A stretch of 64,000 nt of DNA from Thiobacillus sp. (GTDB lineage Bacteria > Pseudomonadota > Gammaproteobacteria > Burkholderiales > Thiobacillaceae): the NCBI GenBank assembly GCA_011391285.1, contig JAABQU010000233.1:42961-106960 (forward strand), written 5' to 3'. Below the pieces are notes generated by a model. That model was not told the DNA's origin. It saw only the letters and a list, made by a program, of their open reading frames with translations, and did no database searches. Both the position numbers and the translations under genes were made by a program. Shown here piece by piece: positions 1 to 9,947 of this stretch. The first letter of the stretch is position 1, and every line of letters starts with the position of its first letter.

Positions 1-87
1 TGCCGGGTAGGTGGCCCGCCAGACGATGCGGGCCAGCGTGGTGACGGCGTCGACGTCGTCTTGCGTCAAGCGCTGCACGTCATTCAT
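1..87 (-). CDS. GNAT family N-acetyltransferase, N-terminal fragment
   Basis: This is the first 29 codons of a gene that runs off the left edge of the window. The reverse strand reads MNDVQRLTQDDVDAV and then an ARIVWRATYP segment, which looks like the first helix of GNAT acetyltransferases, where an ALAREIWRxxYP pattern is common. Its ATG overlaps the last codons and TGA of the acyltransferase gene upstream by 8 bases, so the two are probably translated together. The acetyl-CoA binding region lies outside the window, so the substrate cannot be inferred. Confidence 0.55.
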   Translation of the reverse strand, partial: MNDVQRLTQDDVDAVTTLARIVWRATYPA

Positions 88-994
88 ACAGACGGGGTTC
101 GCCTTCCGGTCGGGTCTTGAAACGGCGGTGCAGCCACAGGTACTGCGCTGGCATTTCGCGGATGCGGTCCTCGATGAAGGCGTTCATGCGGGCGACGTCG
201 GCTTCCACATCGTCGCTCGGATAATTGTCCCACGGCGGGTAGAAGCGCACGGCGTAGCCGCGCCCCCACGGCAACTGGCGCGTGATCACCGGGACGACCT
301 GGGCGTCGGTGAGCTTGGCCAGGCGGGGCAGTGCCGAGAGGGTCGCGGCAGGCACGCCGAAGAACGGCACGAAGACGGCATTGTGCCGCCCCTGATCCTG
401 GTCCGGCAGGTAATAAAACGGCAGGTGTGCCTTGATCGCTTTCAACACCGGCTTGATCCCGGCGTTCTTGGCAATCAGCTCCGGCGGGATGAAGCGTGAA
501 CGGCCATGCCGGATCATTCGGTCTGTAACCGGGTTCAAGGCGGGGGCATACATGGAAGCGGCGCGCCAATCCATGCTCAGCCGGGTGCCGCCCGTGTCCA
601 GCCAGACGAAGTGCGGTGCCAGCCAGATGACCGGCCGCACGCCGTCGCCCAGTGCGGCTTCAGGGTTGTCGATCCGGATCAGGCGCCGCAGGCGCGCTGC
701 CGAGCCCCACCACAGTAGGCCATGCTCGAGTGTGGCTCGAACCGATGCCTGGAAGCACTGCCGCAGCCAGCGCTTGCGCACGTGTTCCGGGGTGTCCGGG
801 AAGCACAGCGCCAGGTTGGTGGCAACGATGCGCCGCCGCCGCCCGGGGATGAGTGCCAGCAACCCCCCGAGGGCGTTGCCCAGCGCGGCTTGAACCGGAA
901 GCGGCAACCAGTGCAGCAGCCACAGGAAGCCTACGCTGAGCCATACCGGCAGCAGGCCCAGGCGCAGCAGTTTGTCAGAGGCGGCGGGTTTCAT
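80..994 (-). CDS. LpxL/HtrB-family lysophospholipid (lipid A) acyltransferase, copy 1
   Basis: A 304-aa inner-membrane acyltransferase of the late lipid A family, which transfers an acyl chain from acyl-ACP to Kdo2-lipid IVA. An N-terminal hydrophobic segment lies at about residues 12-50, followed by the catalytic HX4D motif at H128 and D133 (APHFVWLD). The ATG at 994 was chosen because it overlaps the TGA of the upstream gene as ATGA. A longer reading exists from 1057 but would run deep into the neighbour. It is the most divergent of three adjacent family members. Which acyl position each copy modifies cannot be read from the sequence. Confidence 0.85.
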   Translation of the reverse strand: MKPAASDKLLRLGLLPVWLSVGFLWLLHWLPLPVQAALGNALGGLLALIPGRRRRIVATNLALCFPDTPEHVRKRWLRQCFQASVRATLEHGLLWWGSAARLRRLIRIDNPEAALGDGVRPVIWLAPHFVWLDTGGTRLSMDWRAASMYAPALNPVTDRMIRHGRSRFIPPELIAKNAGIKPVLKAIKAHLPFYYLPDQDQGRHNAVFVPFFGVPAATLSALPRLAKLTDAQVVPVITRQLPWGRGYAVRFYPPWDNYPSDDVEADVARMNAFIEDRIREMPAQYLWLHRRFKTRPEGEPRLYE

Positions 995-1878
995 GCTTCC
1001 GGCGGGTCGTCCGGATGGGGAACCCCGCCGGGGCGTTTGTGGCGGTTGTAGCTCCACAGGTATTGCGCGGGGAAGCGTCGAACCATCTCTTCCACGCCCT
1101 GATTGAGCAGGGTGGCCGCAGCGACCTTGTCTTCCGGCAGGGGGGTGTCAAGCGGGAAGACATGCAGGTGATAGCCGCGCCCCCAGCTCAATCGCTCGGC
1201 CGCGATGAAAAATGCCGCCGCGTTCGTCTTGCGCTGGAGGCTGGTAACCAGTGTCGGCGTGTAGGCCGGGCGGCCGAAGAAGGGTGCCCATACGCCGTCG
1301 CCCCCGGTCGCGACCTGGTCGGGCAGGATGCCGATCGCTTCGTGACGCTTCAGCGCCGCCAGTTGCGCACGCACACCAGACAGATCGGTCGGCACCAGGG
1401 TTGCCTGGCCGCGCTGGCGGCCGGCCAGCATCAACTCGGCCAGCACTTGCTTGCGCGGAGGTTTGTACATGGCAGTGAAGGGATGCTGCCCGGCGTAATA
1501 CAGATTGATGATTTCAAAGCAGCCGATATGCGGCCCGATCAGGATGATGCCCTTGCCGGCGGCACGCGCGGCGTCGAGATGTTCCCAGCCGCTGCGGCCC
1601 TTGACCAGTTTCAGCACCTTGTCGTAAGGGCGCAGCCACACCGGCAGCAGTTCGACAACGGCTTTCCCGGATTCGCCGATGGTTTGGCGCAGCAGGCGCC
1701 GGCAATCGGCGCCGGGCGTGCACAGGCCGCTTTCGAACAGGTTGCTGCGCAGGCGGCCGGCATGGCGGCCGGGCGCCCAGTAGATCAGCCAGCCCAGCAC
1801 GATCCCGAGGCCGTGCAGCACGGGGAGCGGAAGACGAGCCAGAAGTTTGAGCAGCAGCATCAGCACGGCGGACATCAT
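991..1878 (-). CDS. LpxL/HtrB-family lipid A acyltransferase, copy 2
   Basis: A 295-aa late acyltransferase with an N-terminal hydrophobic helix and the catalytic HX4E motif at H117 and E122 (GPHIGCFE). It is much closer to copy 3, immediately upstream, than to copy 1. The two share a long N-terminal block ([18 protein letters not shown], then [20 protein letters not shown]) and the region around [11 protein letters not shown]. The start at 1878 forms ATGA with the stop of copy 3, and its own TGA forms ATGA with copy 1, so all three are translationally coupled. A recent tandem duplication of copy 3 is the simplest explanation. Confidence 0.87.
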   Translation of the reverse strand: MMSAVLMLLLKLLARLPLPVLHGLGIVLGWLIYWAPGRHAGRLRSNLFESGLCTPGADCRRLLRQTIGESGKAVVELLPVWLRPYDKVLKLVKGRSGWEHLDAARAAGKGIILIGPHIGCFEIINLYYAGQHPFTAMYKPPRKQVLAELMLAGRQRGQATLVPTDLSGVRAQLAALKRHEAIGILPDQVATGGDGVWAPFFGRPAYTPTLVTSLQRKTNAAAFFIAAERLSWGRGYHLHVFPLDTPLPEDKVAAATLLNQGVEEMVRRFPAQYLWSYNRHKRPGGVPHPDDPPEA

Positions 1879-2741
1879 GCGGCAGGGGCGGCCGGAAGCG
1901 CGACGCCCCCAGGACATTTATGGCGGTTGTAGTTCCACATGTATTGTGCCGGAAAGTGGCGCACCACCGCCTCGACACCCTGGTTGATGCGCAGGGCGGC
2001 GGCGGTTTTCTCTTGCGGCAGCGTGTGGTCCAGCGGATACACATGCAGGTGGTAGCCGCGTCCCCAGCTCAGGCGTTCGGCGGCGACGAAAAAGGCTGCA
2101 GCGCCGGTTTTGCGCTGGATGCTGGCGACCAGCGTTGGCGTGTAGGCCGGGCGGCCGAAGAACGGGGCCCACACGCCGTCGCCGCGGCTGGCCACCTGGT
2201 CGGGCAGGATGCCAATGCCCTCGCGGCGCTTGAGCGCCGCCAGCAAGGCGCGCACGCCCGACATGTCGGTGGGCACCAGCTTCGTCTGGCTGCGCTGGCG
2301 TCCGGCCAGCATCAGCGCATCCAGCAGCGGTTGCGGTGAGGGCTTGTACATGATGGTGAAAGGATGCCGCGCGCCGAAATACTGGCCGATGATCTCAAAG
2401 CAGCCGATGTGCGGCGCAACCAGGATCACCCCCTTGCCCCCGGCACGCGCGGCGTCGATGTGTTCCCAGCCACTGGTTTTCTTGACCAGTTTCAGCACTG
2501 TCTTTTCCGCACCCAGCCATAGGGGCAGCAATTCCATGATGGCCTTGCCGCCTTCGCCAATGCTTTGGCGCAGCAGATGGTTGCAATCGCGACCGGGCGC
2601 GCACAGGCCGCTTTCGAACAGGTTGCTGCGCAGGCGGCCGGCATGGCGGCCGGGCGCCCAGTAGATCAACCAGCCCAGCACGATCCCGAGGCCGTGCAGC
2701 ACCGGCAGCGGCAGGCGGGCGAGCAGTTTCAGGAGGATCAT
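1875..2741 (-). CDS. LpxL/HtrB-family lipid A acyltransferase, copy 3
   Basis: A 288-aa late acyltransferase and first gene of the three-gene run, divergent from metK. It carries the HX4E motif (APHIGCFE), an N-terminal membrane helix and an [12 protein letters not shown] block, all shared with copy 2. The start is taken at the ATG at 2741, where the [13 protein letters not shown] homology to copy 2 begins. No strong ribosome binding site is visible, and a GTG one codon earlier is an alternative. Divergent metK and acyltransferase genes recur in betaproteobacteria. Confidence 0.87.
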   Translation of the reverse strand: MILLKLLARLPLPVLHGLGIVLGWLIYWAPGRHAGRLRSNLFESGLCAPGRDCNHLLRQSIGEGGKAIMELLPLWLGAEKTVLKLVKKTSGWEHIDAARAGGKGVILVAPHIGCFEIIGQYFGARHPFTIMYKPSPQPLLDALMLAGRQRSQTKLVPTDMSGVRALLAALKRREGIGILPDQVASRGDGVWAPFFGRPAYTPTLVASIQRKTGAAAFFVAAERLSWGRGYHLHVYPLDHTLPQEKTAAALRINQGVEAVVRHFPAQYMWNYNRHKCPGGVALPAAPAA

Positions 2742-2918
2742 CACGCGGACAGGCGATTCCACACGGACTTGAGCCCGTCGTCGATCGGAATTTCCGCGCG
2801 GGAATTGACGGCGAGGGCGCTGGCGCGGCACAATGCGTCCGCCGCCGCGTTAATCTTGACAACTTGCGGGCGGGATACAAATTCAGCTAAAGCGTCGCCG
2901 CTCTGTCTGTCCCCCGAG

Positions 2919-2941
2919 CCGGTTACGCAGTCGGTAACCGG
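2919..2941 (+). promoter_or_regulatory. perfect hairpin in the metK leader
   Basis: An 8-bp perfect inverted repeat, CCGGTTAC / GTAACCGG with a 7-base loop, lies 16 bases before the metK ATG and just ahead of the AGGAG ribosome binding site. No U-run follows, so it is not a simple terminator. It does not match any SAM riboswitch layout I can recognise. It could be a protein-binding site or a translational control hairpin. Confidence 0.4.
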
Positions 2942-2957
2942 GACAACAGGAGCTGTC

Positions 2958-4124
2958 ATGCAAAAGGATTTCATTTTCACGTCTGAGTCGGTGTCTGAAG
3001 GGCATCCCGACAAGATGGCGGATCAAGTGTCGGACGCAGTGCTCGACGCGATTCTAACCCAGGACAAACATGCGCGCGTGGCGTGCGAGACCCTGCTGAC
3101 CACAGGTCTGTGTGTCATTGCCGGCGAAATCACTACCACGGCGGTGGTCGACTTCAACACGGTCGCGCGCCAGACCATCAAGCGCATCGGCTACGACTCG
3201 TCCGAAGTCGGCTTCGACTACAACACCTGCGCGGTCATGGTCACTGTCGGCAAGCAGTCGCCCGACATCGCGCAGGGCGTGAACGAGGGCGAGGGCATGT
3301 TCCTCGACCAGGGTGCCGGCGACCAGGGCCTGATGTTCGGCTACGCCTGCAATGAAACCCCGGTGCTGATGCCGCTGCCGATCCACCTCGCGCACCGCCT
3401 GACCGAGCGCCAGTCAGAACTGCGCAAGGACGGCCGCCTGCCGTGGCTGCGCCCGGATGCCAAGTCGCAGGTGTCGGTCCGCTATGTCGACGGCAAGCCG
3501 CATTCCATCGACACCGTTGTGCTCTCCACCCAGCATCATCCCGAGGTCTCGCACGCCGTGCTGACCGAGGCGGTGATCGAGGAAATCATCAAGCCGGTGG
3601 TGCCGAAGGGCATGCTGACTGCCGATACGCGCTACCTGGTCAATCCCACTGGTCGTTTCGTGGTGGGCGGGCCGATGGGCGATGCGGGTCTCACCGGCCG
3701 CAAGATCATCGTCGACACCTACGGCGGCGCAGCCCCGCACGGCGGCGGCGCGTTCTCCGGCAAGGATCCGTCCAAGGTTGACCGTTCGGCGTCCTACGCC
3801 GGCCGCTACGTGGCGAAGAACGTCGTCGCCGCCGGCCTCGCCGACAAGTGCCTGGTGCAGGTGAGCTACGCCATCGGCGTCGCCAAGCCGACCTCGCTGA
3901 TGGTCGACACCTTCGGCACGAACAAGATTCCCGAAGCCAAGATCGTCGAACTGATCCAGAGCCACTTCGACCTGCGTCCCAAGGGCATCATCCAGATGCT
4001 CGATCTGATGCGGCCGATCTATTCCCGCACCGCGAGCTACGGCCACTTCGGCCGCGAGGAGCCGGACTTCACCTGGGAAGCCACCGACAAGGCGGCCGAA
4101 CTGAAAGCCGCGGCGGGGCTCTGA
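2958..4124 (+). CDS. metK: S-adenosylmethionine synthetase
   Basis: A 388-aa cytoplasmic enzyme that makes S-adenosylmethionine from methionine and ATP. The N-terminus [19 protein letters not shown] contains the signature methionine/ATP-binding block. The [12 protein letters not shown] loop and the [16 protein letters not shown] phosphate-binding loop follow, and the length is typical. The ATG at 2958 follows an AGGAG ribosome binding site. The frame is open further upstream, but that part is antisense to the acyltransferase gene. Together with ahcY and metF downstream it forms most of an activated methyl cycle. Confidence 0.98.
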   Translation: MQKDFIFTSESVSEGHPDKMADQVSDAVLDAILTQDKHARVACETLLTTGLCVIAGEITTTAVVDFNTVARQTIKRIGYDSSEVGFDYNTCAVMVTVGKQSPDIAQGVNEGEGMFLDQGAGDQGLMFGYACNETPVLMPLPIHLAHRLTERQSELRKDGRLPWLRPDAKSQVSVRYVDGKPHSIDTVVLSTQHHPEVSHAVLTEAVIEEIIKPVVPKGMLTADTRYLVNPTGRFVVGGPMGDAGLTGRKIIVDTYGGAAPHGGGAFSGKDPSKVDRSASYAGRYVAKNVVAAGLADKCLVQVSYAIGVAKPTSLMVDTFGTNKIPEAKIVELIQSHFDLRPKGIIQMLDLMRPIYSRTASYGHFGREEPDFTWEATDKAAELKAAAGL

Positions 4125-4128
4125 AACC

Positions 4129-5202
4129 ATGCTGATGCAGGCGTTGATGTTCGTGTTCGGGCTATTGGCGCTGGTCGTCGGCGCCGAGGCGCTAGTGCGC
4201 GGCGCATCACGGCTGGCCGTGTCGTGGGGCATCTCGCCGCTGGTGGTGGGCCTCACCGTGGTGGCGTTCGGCACCAGTGCGCCGGAAATGGCCGTTTCGG
4301 TCGGCGCCGCGTTGTCCGGTTCGTCCGATCTCGCGATCGGCAACGTCGTCGGCAGCAACATCGCCAACGTCATGCTGATTCTGGGTATCTCCGCGCTCAT
4401 TGCACCGTTGCTGGTGCACGAGCAGATCATCCGCCAGGAAATTCCCATCATGATCGGTGCTTCGCTGGTGGTGGTGGCGATGGCGCTCGACGGCAACATC
4501 GGCCGTATCGAGGCCGGCCTGCTGTTTGCGGGCGTAATTGCCTACACCCTCTTCCTGGTCGTGCAGTCGCGGCGCGCCTCGAAAGACACCGAGGACGAAT
4601 TTGCGAGCGAAATCCCGACCAGTCAGTGGGACCGCCACTGGGGCGTGCAGGCGGCGCTGGTGGCGGGCGGCCTGGCCTTGCTGGTGCTGGGCGCCGACTG
4701 GCTGGTGGGCGCGGCGGTGGTGTTCGCCAAGGTGATGGGGGTGAGCGACCTTGTCATCGGCCTCACGGTGGTGGCGGTGGGCACCTCGATGCCGGAAATC
4801 GCCACCTCGCTCATCGCGGCCTTGCGCGGCCAGCGCGACATCGCGGTGGGCAACGTGGTAGGCAGCAACATCTTCAACCTGCTGGCGGTGCTGGGTGCGG
4901 CGGGGCTGGTGTCGGCCGGCGGACTGGCGGTGCCGGACGCGGCCCGCAACTTCGACCTGTGGGTGATGCTGGCGGTCGCCTTCGCCTGCCTGCCCATCCT
5001 GCTGACCGGACGCGAAATCGCGCGCTGGGAAGGCGGGGTATTTCTCGCTTACTACGCCGCCTATCTGCTGTATCTGGTACTGGCCGCACAGCAGCACGAC
5101 GGCCTGCAGGCCTTTTCCAGCGTGATGCTGAGCTATGTCATGCCCTTGACCGCGGTGACCCTGCTGGTCAGCTTCCTCAAGCGGCAGCCGCCTAGGCTAT
5201 AA
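4129..5202 (+). CDS. calcium/sodium antiporter (CaCA family, YrbG-like)
   Basis: A 357-aa inner-membrane exchanger with about ten hydrophobic segments. It has the two inverted alpha repeats of the Ca2+/cation antiporter family: the first has GTSAPE near residue 47 and GNVVGSNIAN near residue 66, and the second has GTSMPE and GNVVGSNIFN in the C-terminal half. A charged cytoplasmic loop (about residues 145-165) separates the halves. It starts 4 bases after metK, so it is probably co-transcribed. An ATG two codons further in is an equally possible start. The stop codon lies inside the putative -10 box of the ahcY promoter. Confidence 0.9.
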   Translation: MLMQALMFVFGLLALVVGAEALVRGASRLAVSWGISPLVVGLTVVAFGTSAPEMAVSVGAALSGSSDLAIGNVVGSNIANVMLILGISALIAPLLVHEQIIRQEIPIMIGASLVVVAMALDGNIGRIEAGLLFAGVIAYTLFLVVQSRRASKDTEDEFASEIPTSQWDRHWGVQAALVAGGLALLVLGADWLVGAAVVFAKVMGVSDLVIGLTVVAVGTSMPEIATSLIAALRGQRDIAVGNVVGSNIFNLLAVLGAAGLVSAGGLAVPDAARNFDLWVMLAVAFACLPILLTGREIARWEGGVFLAYYAAYLLYLVLAAQQHDGLQAFSSVMLSYVMPLTAVTLLVSFLKRQPPRL

Positions 5203-5203
5203 T
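5198..5203 (+). promoter_or_regulatory. -10 box of the ahcY operon promoter
   Basis: A perfect TATAAT lies 7 bases upstream of the SAH riboswitch, overlapping the stop codon of the antiporter gene. Transcription would then start at about 5210, the first bases of the aptamer. No good -35 hexamer is visible at 16-18 bases. The position relative to the riboswitch is the main support. Confidence 0.6.
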
Positions 5204-5210
5204 CCGTTTT

Positions 5211-5278
5211 CCGAGGAGCGCTGCGAGGCGGGTTTCCCCCCGTCCCCAGGCTCGGAAAGGCAACAACCGCGCTCACCT
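5211..5278 (+). promoter_or_regulatory. S-adenosylhomocysteine (SAH) riboswitch
   Basis: The leader of ahcY matches the SAH riboswitch. Stem P1 is CCGAG (5211-5215) with CTCGG (5251-5255). The conserved GAGGAGCGCUGCGA core runs from 5213 to 5226. The pseudoknot pairs GAGCGC (5216-5221) with GCGCTC (5269-5274), and CAGGCTCGG is present. Known SAH riboswitches switch on SAH hydrolase genes when SAH accumulates. Position directly before ahcY fits this exactly. Downstream, GGTGAGCG at 5310-5317 can pair with CGCTCACC at 5270-5277 and could be the competing, ligand-free structure. Confidence 0.93.
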
Positions 5279-5368
5279 TTTTCTCAACCCTGCCGGGTTT
5301 GGGACGTTGGGTGAGCGACACCGTCGCCAGATTCCTCCGCCCTCCCGGCCACATGCATGGAGCATCGT

Positions 5369-6790
<1,422 letters not shown>

Positions 6791-6816
6791 TCGACCTCAC
6801 CTGAAAGGAGCGCGCC

Positions 6817-7164
6817 ATGCGTTTGCTGCTGCTGTGGATTCTGAATGCCGTCGCCCTGCTGGCGGTGACGTATCTCCTGCCCACCATTCAGGTGTCGGGC
6901 TTCGGCACGGCGCTGGTCGCCGCGCTGGTGCTCGGCTTCATCAATACGTTGGTGCGGCCGGTGCTGGCGATTCTCACCTTGCCGATCACGGTGCTGACGC
7001 TGGGGATTTTCTATCTTGTTCTGAACGGCCTGTTGTTCTGGCTCGCCAGCGCGCTGCTCCCGGGGTTCCAGGTGCAGGGCTTCGTCTCGGCGATGGTCGG
7101 TGCGATCCTCTACGGCGTGATCGCCTGGGCGCTTTCCGCCCTCATCCCCAATAAAAAAGGTTGA
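6817..7164 (+). CDS. small membrane protein of the YvlD/phage holin 4 family
   Basis: A 115-aa protein made almost entirely of four hydrophobic segments. A conserved GFINTLVRPVLAILTLPI block lies between the second and third segments, as in the YvlD-like group annotated as phage holin family. It sits between ahcY and metF after an AAAGGAG ribosome binding site. No phage genes are nearby, so a lysis function is unlikely. The role of the family is unknown. Confidence 0.8.
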   Translation: MRLLLLWILNAVALLAVTYLLPTIQVSGFGTALVAALVLGFINTLVRPVLAILTLPITVLTLGIFYLVLNGLLFWLASALLPGFQVQGFVSAMVGAILYGVIAWALSALIPNKKG

Positions 7165-7170
7165 ACACCC

Positions 7171-7192
7171 GGGCGCACCTTCGGGTGCGTCC
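7171..7192 (+). promoter_or_regulatory. UUCG-capped hairpin before metF
   Basis: A 9-bp stem (GGGCGCACC / GGTGCGTCC, one G-U pair) is closed by a C(UUCG)G tetraloop, in the short gap before metF. No U-run follows. It may stabilise or separate the metF part of the transcript. Confidence 0.45.
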
Positions 7193-7215
7193 AACTCCTA
7201 TTTCAAGGTTCAAGC

Positions 7216-8049
7216 ATGACCGAACGCACATTCAGCTTTGAATTCTTCCCGCCCAAGACAGCGGAGGGCGCCGAAAAATTGCGCGCCACGCGCAAGCAAC
7301 TGGCGCAGCTCAACCCCAAGTTCTTCTCCGTCACCTTCGGTGCCGGCGGCTCCACCCGCGACCGCACCCTGGAAACCGTGCGTGAAATCCAGGCCGACGG
7401 CAGCGAAGCCGCACCGCACCTGTCGTGCATTGGCTCGACCGAGGAGAACATCCGCGACATCCTCAACGAATACAGAAACCAGGGCATCCGCCACCTGGTT
7501 GCGCTGCGCGGCGACCTGCCCTCGGGCAGCATGGACGCCGGTGCCTTCAACTACGCTAACGAACTGGTGGCCTTCATTCGAAAGGAAACCGGCGACTGGT
7601 TCGAGATCGAAGTCGCCGCCTATCCGGAAGTGCATCCGCAGGCGCGCTCCTACACGGAAGACCTTACCAACTTCAAGCGCAAGGTCGACGCCGGCGCGGA
7701 TGCGGCGATCACGCAGTATTTCTTCAATGCCGACGCCTACTTCAATTTCGTCGAAGACGCCCGCGCATTGGGCGTTTCCATTCCCATCGTTCCCGGCATC
7801 ATGCCGATCGGCAATTACGTGCAACTGGCGCGGTTTTCCGACGCCTGCGGTGCGGAAATCCCGCGCTGGCTGCGGAAAAAGCTAGAGATATACGGCGACG
7901 ACTTGCCGTCGCTGCGGGCCTTCGGGCTGGATGTGGTGACCGACCTGTGCGACCGGCTGCTTGCCGGCGGTGCGCCGGGGCTGCACTTCTACACCATGAA
8001 CCAAGCCGGTCCCAGCACCACCATCTGGCAGCGGCTGGGACTGTCCTAG
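7216..8049 (+). CDS. metF: 5,10-methylenetetrahydrofolate reductase
   Basis: A 277-aa FAD-dependent TIM-barrel enzyme that reduces methylenetetrahydrofolate to methyltetrahydrofolate, the methyl donor for methionine synthesis. It begins with SFEFFPPKT, containing the catalytic Glu of the family. The FSVTFGAGGSTRD block, an LVALRGDLP loop, and ITQYFFNADAYFNFV with PGIMPI later in the barrel are also typical. It is the last gene of the riboswitch-led ahcY operon and ends at a bidirectional terminator. Confidence 0.97.
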   Translation: MTERTFSFEFFPPKTAEGAEKLRATRKQLAQLNPKFFSVTFGAGGSTRDRTLETVREIQADGSEAAPHLSCIGSTEENIRDILNEYRNQGIRHLVALRGDLPSGSMDAGAFNYANELVAFIRKETGDWFEIEVAAYPEVHPQARSYTEDLTNFKRKVDAGADAAITQYFFNADAYFNFVEDARALGVSIPIVPGIMPIGNYVQLARFSDACGAEIPRWLRKKLEIYGDDLPSLRAFGLDVVTDLCDRLLAGGAPGLHFYTMNQAGPSTTIWQRLGLS

Positions 8050-8093
8050 CCGCATTTGCCCTGGACGGCACTGTTGTTTATCACCGAATCAGG

Positions 8094-8132
8094 GACGTAA
8101 AAAAGGCGCCAACATGGCGCCTTTTTTACGTC
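8094..8132. terminator. bidirectional rho-independent terminator
   Basis: A long perfect inverted repeat has the GC core GGCGCC / GGCGCC around a 5-base loop, flanked by six A and six T and extended by GACGT / ACGTC, giving 17 bp in all. It lies between the convergent metF and aminotransferase genes and can end transcripts from both sides. Confidence 0.93.
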
Positions 8133-8145
8133 GGGTGTTGTGTGT

Positions 8146-9261
8146 TCAAGGCAGGCAGGCTTTCAGTGCCTTCAGGCAGTAGTCGACGTTTTCCTGCTTC
8201 GCCGAGTAGCCCATCAGACCGATGCGCCAGATCTTGCCGGCCATGTCGCCGAGGCCGGCGCCGATTTCCAGGTTGAATTCGTTCAGCAGGCGGGCGCGGA
8301 TCGCCGCCTCGTCGACGCCTTCCGGCACGTAGATCGAATTCAACTGCGGCAGGCGCGCGGAGGCCTCGACCACGTACTTGAGGCCCATGGCTTCGAGCCC
8401 CGTCTTCAGCTTTTCATGCATCGCGCGGTGGCGCGCCCAGGCGTTTTCCAGGCCTTCCTCCTCCAGGATCACCAGCGCTTCGTGCAGGCCGTACATCGGG
8501 TTGATCGGGGCAGTGTGGTGGTAGGTTCGCTTGCCGGCGGACTGCCAATAGCCGAGCACCAGATTCAGATCGAGGAACCAGCTCTGGACCGGGGTCGTGC
8601 GCGCCTTGATGCGGGCGATCGCTTTTCCGGAAAACGAGACGGGTGAGAGACCGGGGGTGCACGACAGGCATTTCTGGCTGCCGGAATAGGCCGCGTCGAT
8701 GCCCCATTTGTCCAGATACACCGGCGTGCCGCCGAGGCTGGTGACGCAGTCCATGATGGTGAGCGCGCCGAACTCCTGGGCGATCTTTGCGAGCGCTTCG
8801 GCGTCGCTTTGCGCGCCGGTCGAGGTCTCGGCATGCACGAAGGCGAGAATTTTCGCGTCGGGATTCGCCTGGAAAGCCTCGCGTACCTTCTGCGGATCGA
8901 CCGGCTTGCCCCAGGCGTCGTCGACGATCACCGGCACGCCGCCGGTGCGCTTGACGTTTTCCAGCATGCGGCCGCCGAACACGCCGTTGCGGCAGACGAT
9001 CACCTTGTCTCCCGGTTCCACCAGGTTGACGAAGCACATTTCCATCCCCGCCGAACCGGGCGCCGAGACTGGGAAGGTCAGCACATTCTCGGTCTGGAAC
9101 GCCATGCGCAGCATCGATTTGATCTGCTCCATCAGGTCGACGAAAGCCGGATCGAGGTGGCCGATGGTAGGGCGTGCCATTGCCTCGAGGATGCGCTGCG
9201 GCACGTCGGAAGGCCCGGGGCCCATGAGGATGCGCTTGGGGGGGATGAAAGAAGCCGTCAT
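8146..9261 (-). CDS. serine/alanine-glyoxylate aminotransferase (class V, PLP)
   Basis: A 371-aa pyridoxal-phosphate aminotransferase of the AGXT/SgaA type, which moves an amino group from serine or alanine to glyoxylate. The N-terminus has LMGPGPSDVPQRIL and IGHLDPAF. The cofactor region has HAETSTGAQ and MDCVTSLGGTP, and the PLP lysine lies in SGSQKCL near residue 200. In an autotroph this would recycle glyoxylate from photorespiration-like oxygenase activity of RuBisCO, although no RuBisCO gene is in the window. Convergent with metF, and monocistronic as far as can be seen. Confidence 0.9.
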   Translation of the reverse strand: MTASFIPPKRILMGPGPSDVPQRILEAMARPTIGHLDPAFVDLMEQIKSMLRMAFQTENVLTFPVSAPGSAGMEMCFVNLVEPGDKVIVCRNGVFGGRMLENVKRTGGVPVIVDDAWGKPVDPQKVREAFQANPDAKILAFVHAETSTGAQSDAEALAKIAQEFGALTIMDCVTSLGGTPVYLDKWGIDAAYSGSQKCLSCTPGLSPVSFSGKAIARIKARTTPVQSWFLDLNLVLGYWQSAGKRTYHHTAPINPMYGLHEALVILEEEGLENAWARHRAMHEKLKTGLEAMGLKYVVEASARLPQLNSIYVPEGVDEAAIRARLLNEFNLEIGAGLGDMAGKIWRIGLMGYSAKQENVDYCLKALKACLP

Positions 9262-9427
9262 AACCTTGTTACCTGTGTGGAAAGTGTCAATTAAAACAAA
9301 GGCTTGATTCTACGGGCAAATGGCGGGGCAGGAAAATTCCACGTGGATCCGCGCCAAGGCGACGCTTGGTTGCGGCCGCGCTTGCCGAGGCTATGTTTAG
9401 ATTTTGGCAGTGGGATGGAGGTGGGAC

Positions 9428-9937
9428 ATGAGCAGACTTCCGGTTTCAGTGCTCGGCGGGCTGTGTTTTCTGGGCATCGAGATAGGGGGAATACCGCTTG
9501 CGGCCGCGTCCGCGGACCTCACGCTGACCGATGCAGACAGGCTGGCGGCATTCAAGGCGGCGGGCGCCCTGCAGCGAAAAGGGATGTGGGTCATGTGCGC
9601 GGACGATCCCAACAGCAGCGGAGCGACCATCGATACCGTGCACGATCTCAACGGCGACGGCCGTCCTGAAGCCGTGGTGACCGAAGGCGGCACGTTTTGC
9701 TACGGTCATGCCGGAACCGGATACCAGTTGCTGAGCAAGCAGGCCGACGGGAAGTGGCGCGTGATGACCGGTAGCAGCGGCATCCCCGAATTCCTCAAGA
9801 CGAAAGGCGTCGGCGGCTGGCCCGACATCTCGGTCGGCGGTCCAGGATTCTGTTTCCCGGTGCAACGCTGGAACGGCAAGGCCTACGCGCTGCACCGGTT
9901 CGAGTATGAGGGCAAGCGCTGCACGCCGCAGCGCTGA
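9428..9937 (+). CDS. exported hypothetical protein with an FG-GAP-like repeat
   Basis: A 169-aa protein with an N-terminal hydrophobic segment ending near ASADLTLTD, consistent with a signal peptide. A Ca2+-binding-like DLNGDGRPEAVV motif around residue 76 resembles one FG-GAP/VCBS repeat. The start at 9428 follows GGAGGTGGGAC; an earlier in-frame ATG at 9404 would place charged and aromatic residues before the signal peptide. Its three cysteine-containing segments would allow disulfides in the periplasm. I do not recognise the family. It stands alone between two minus-strand genes. Confidence 0.7.
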   Translation: MSRLPVSVLGGLCFLGIEIGGIPLAAASADLTLTDADRLAAFKAAGALQRKGMWVMCADDPNSSGATIDTVHDLNGDGRPEAVVTEGGTFCYGHAGTGYQLLSKQADGKWRVMTGSSGIPEFLKTKGVGGWPDISVGGPGFCFPVQRWNGKAYALHRFEYEGKRCTPQR

Positions 9938-9947
9938 GCGTCGGGCT

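Noticed and set aside
2881..2957. SAM riboswitch before metK
   Set aside because: Only one short stem is visible; the conserved cores of SAM riboswitch classes are not present.
6817..7164. phage holin or prophage remnant
   Set aside because: The family name is historical; the gene sits in the ahcY-metF operon and no phage genes are near.
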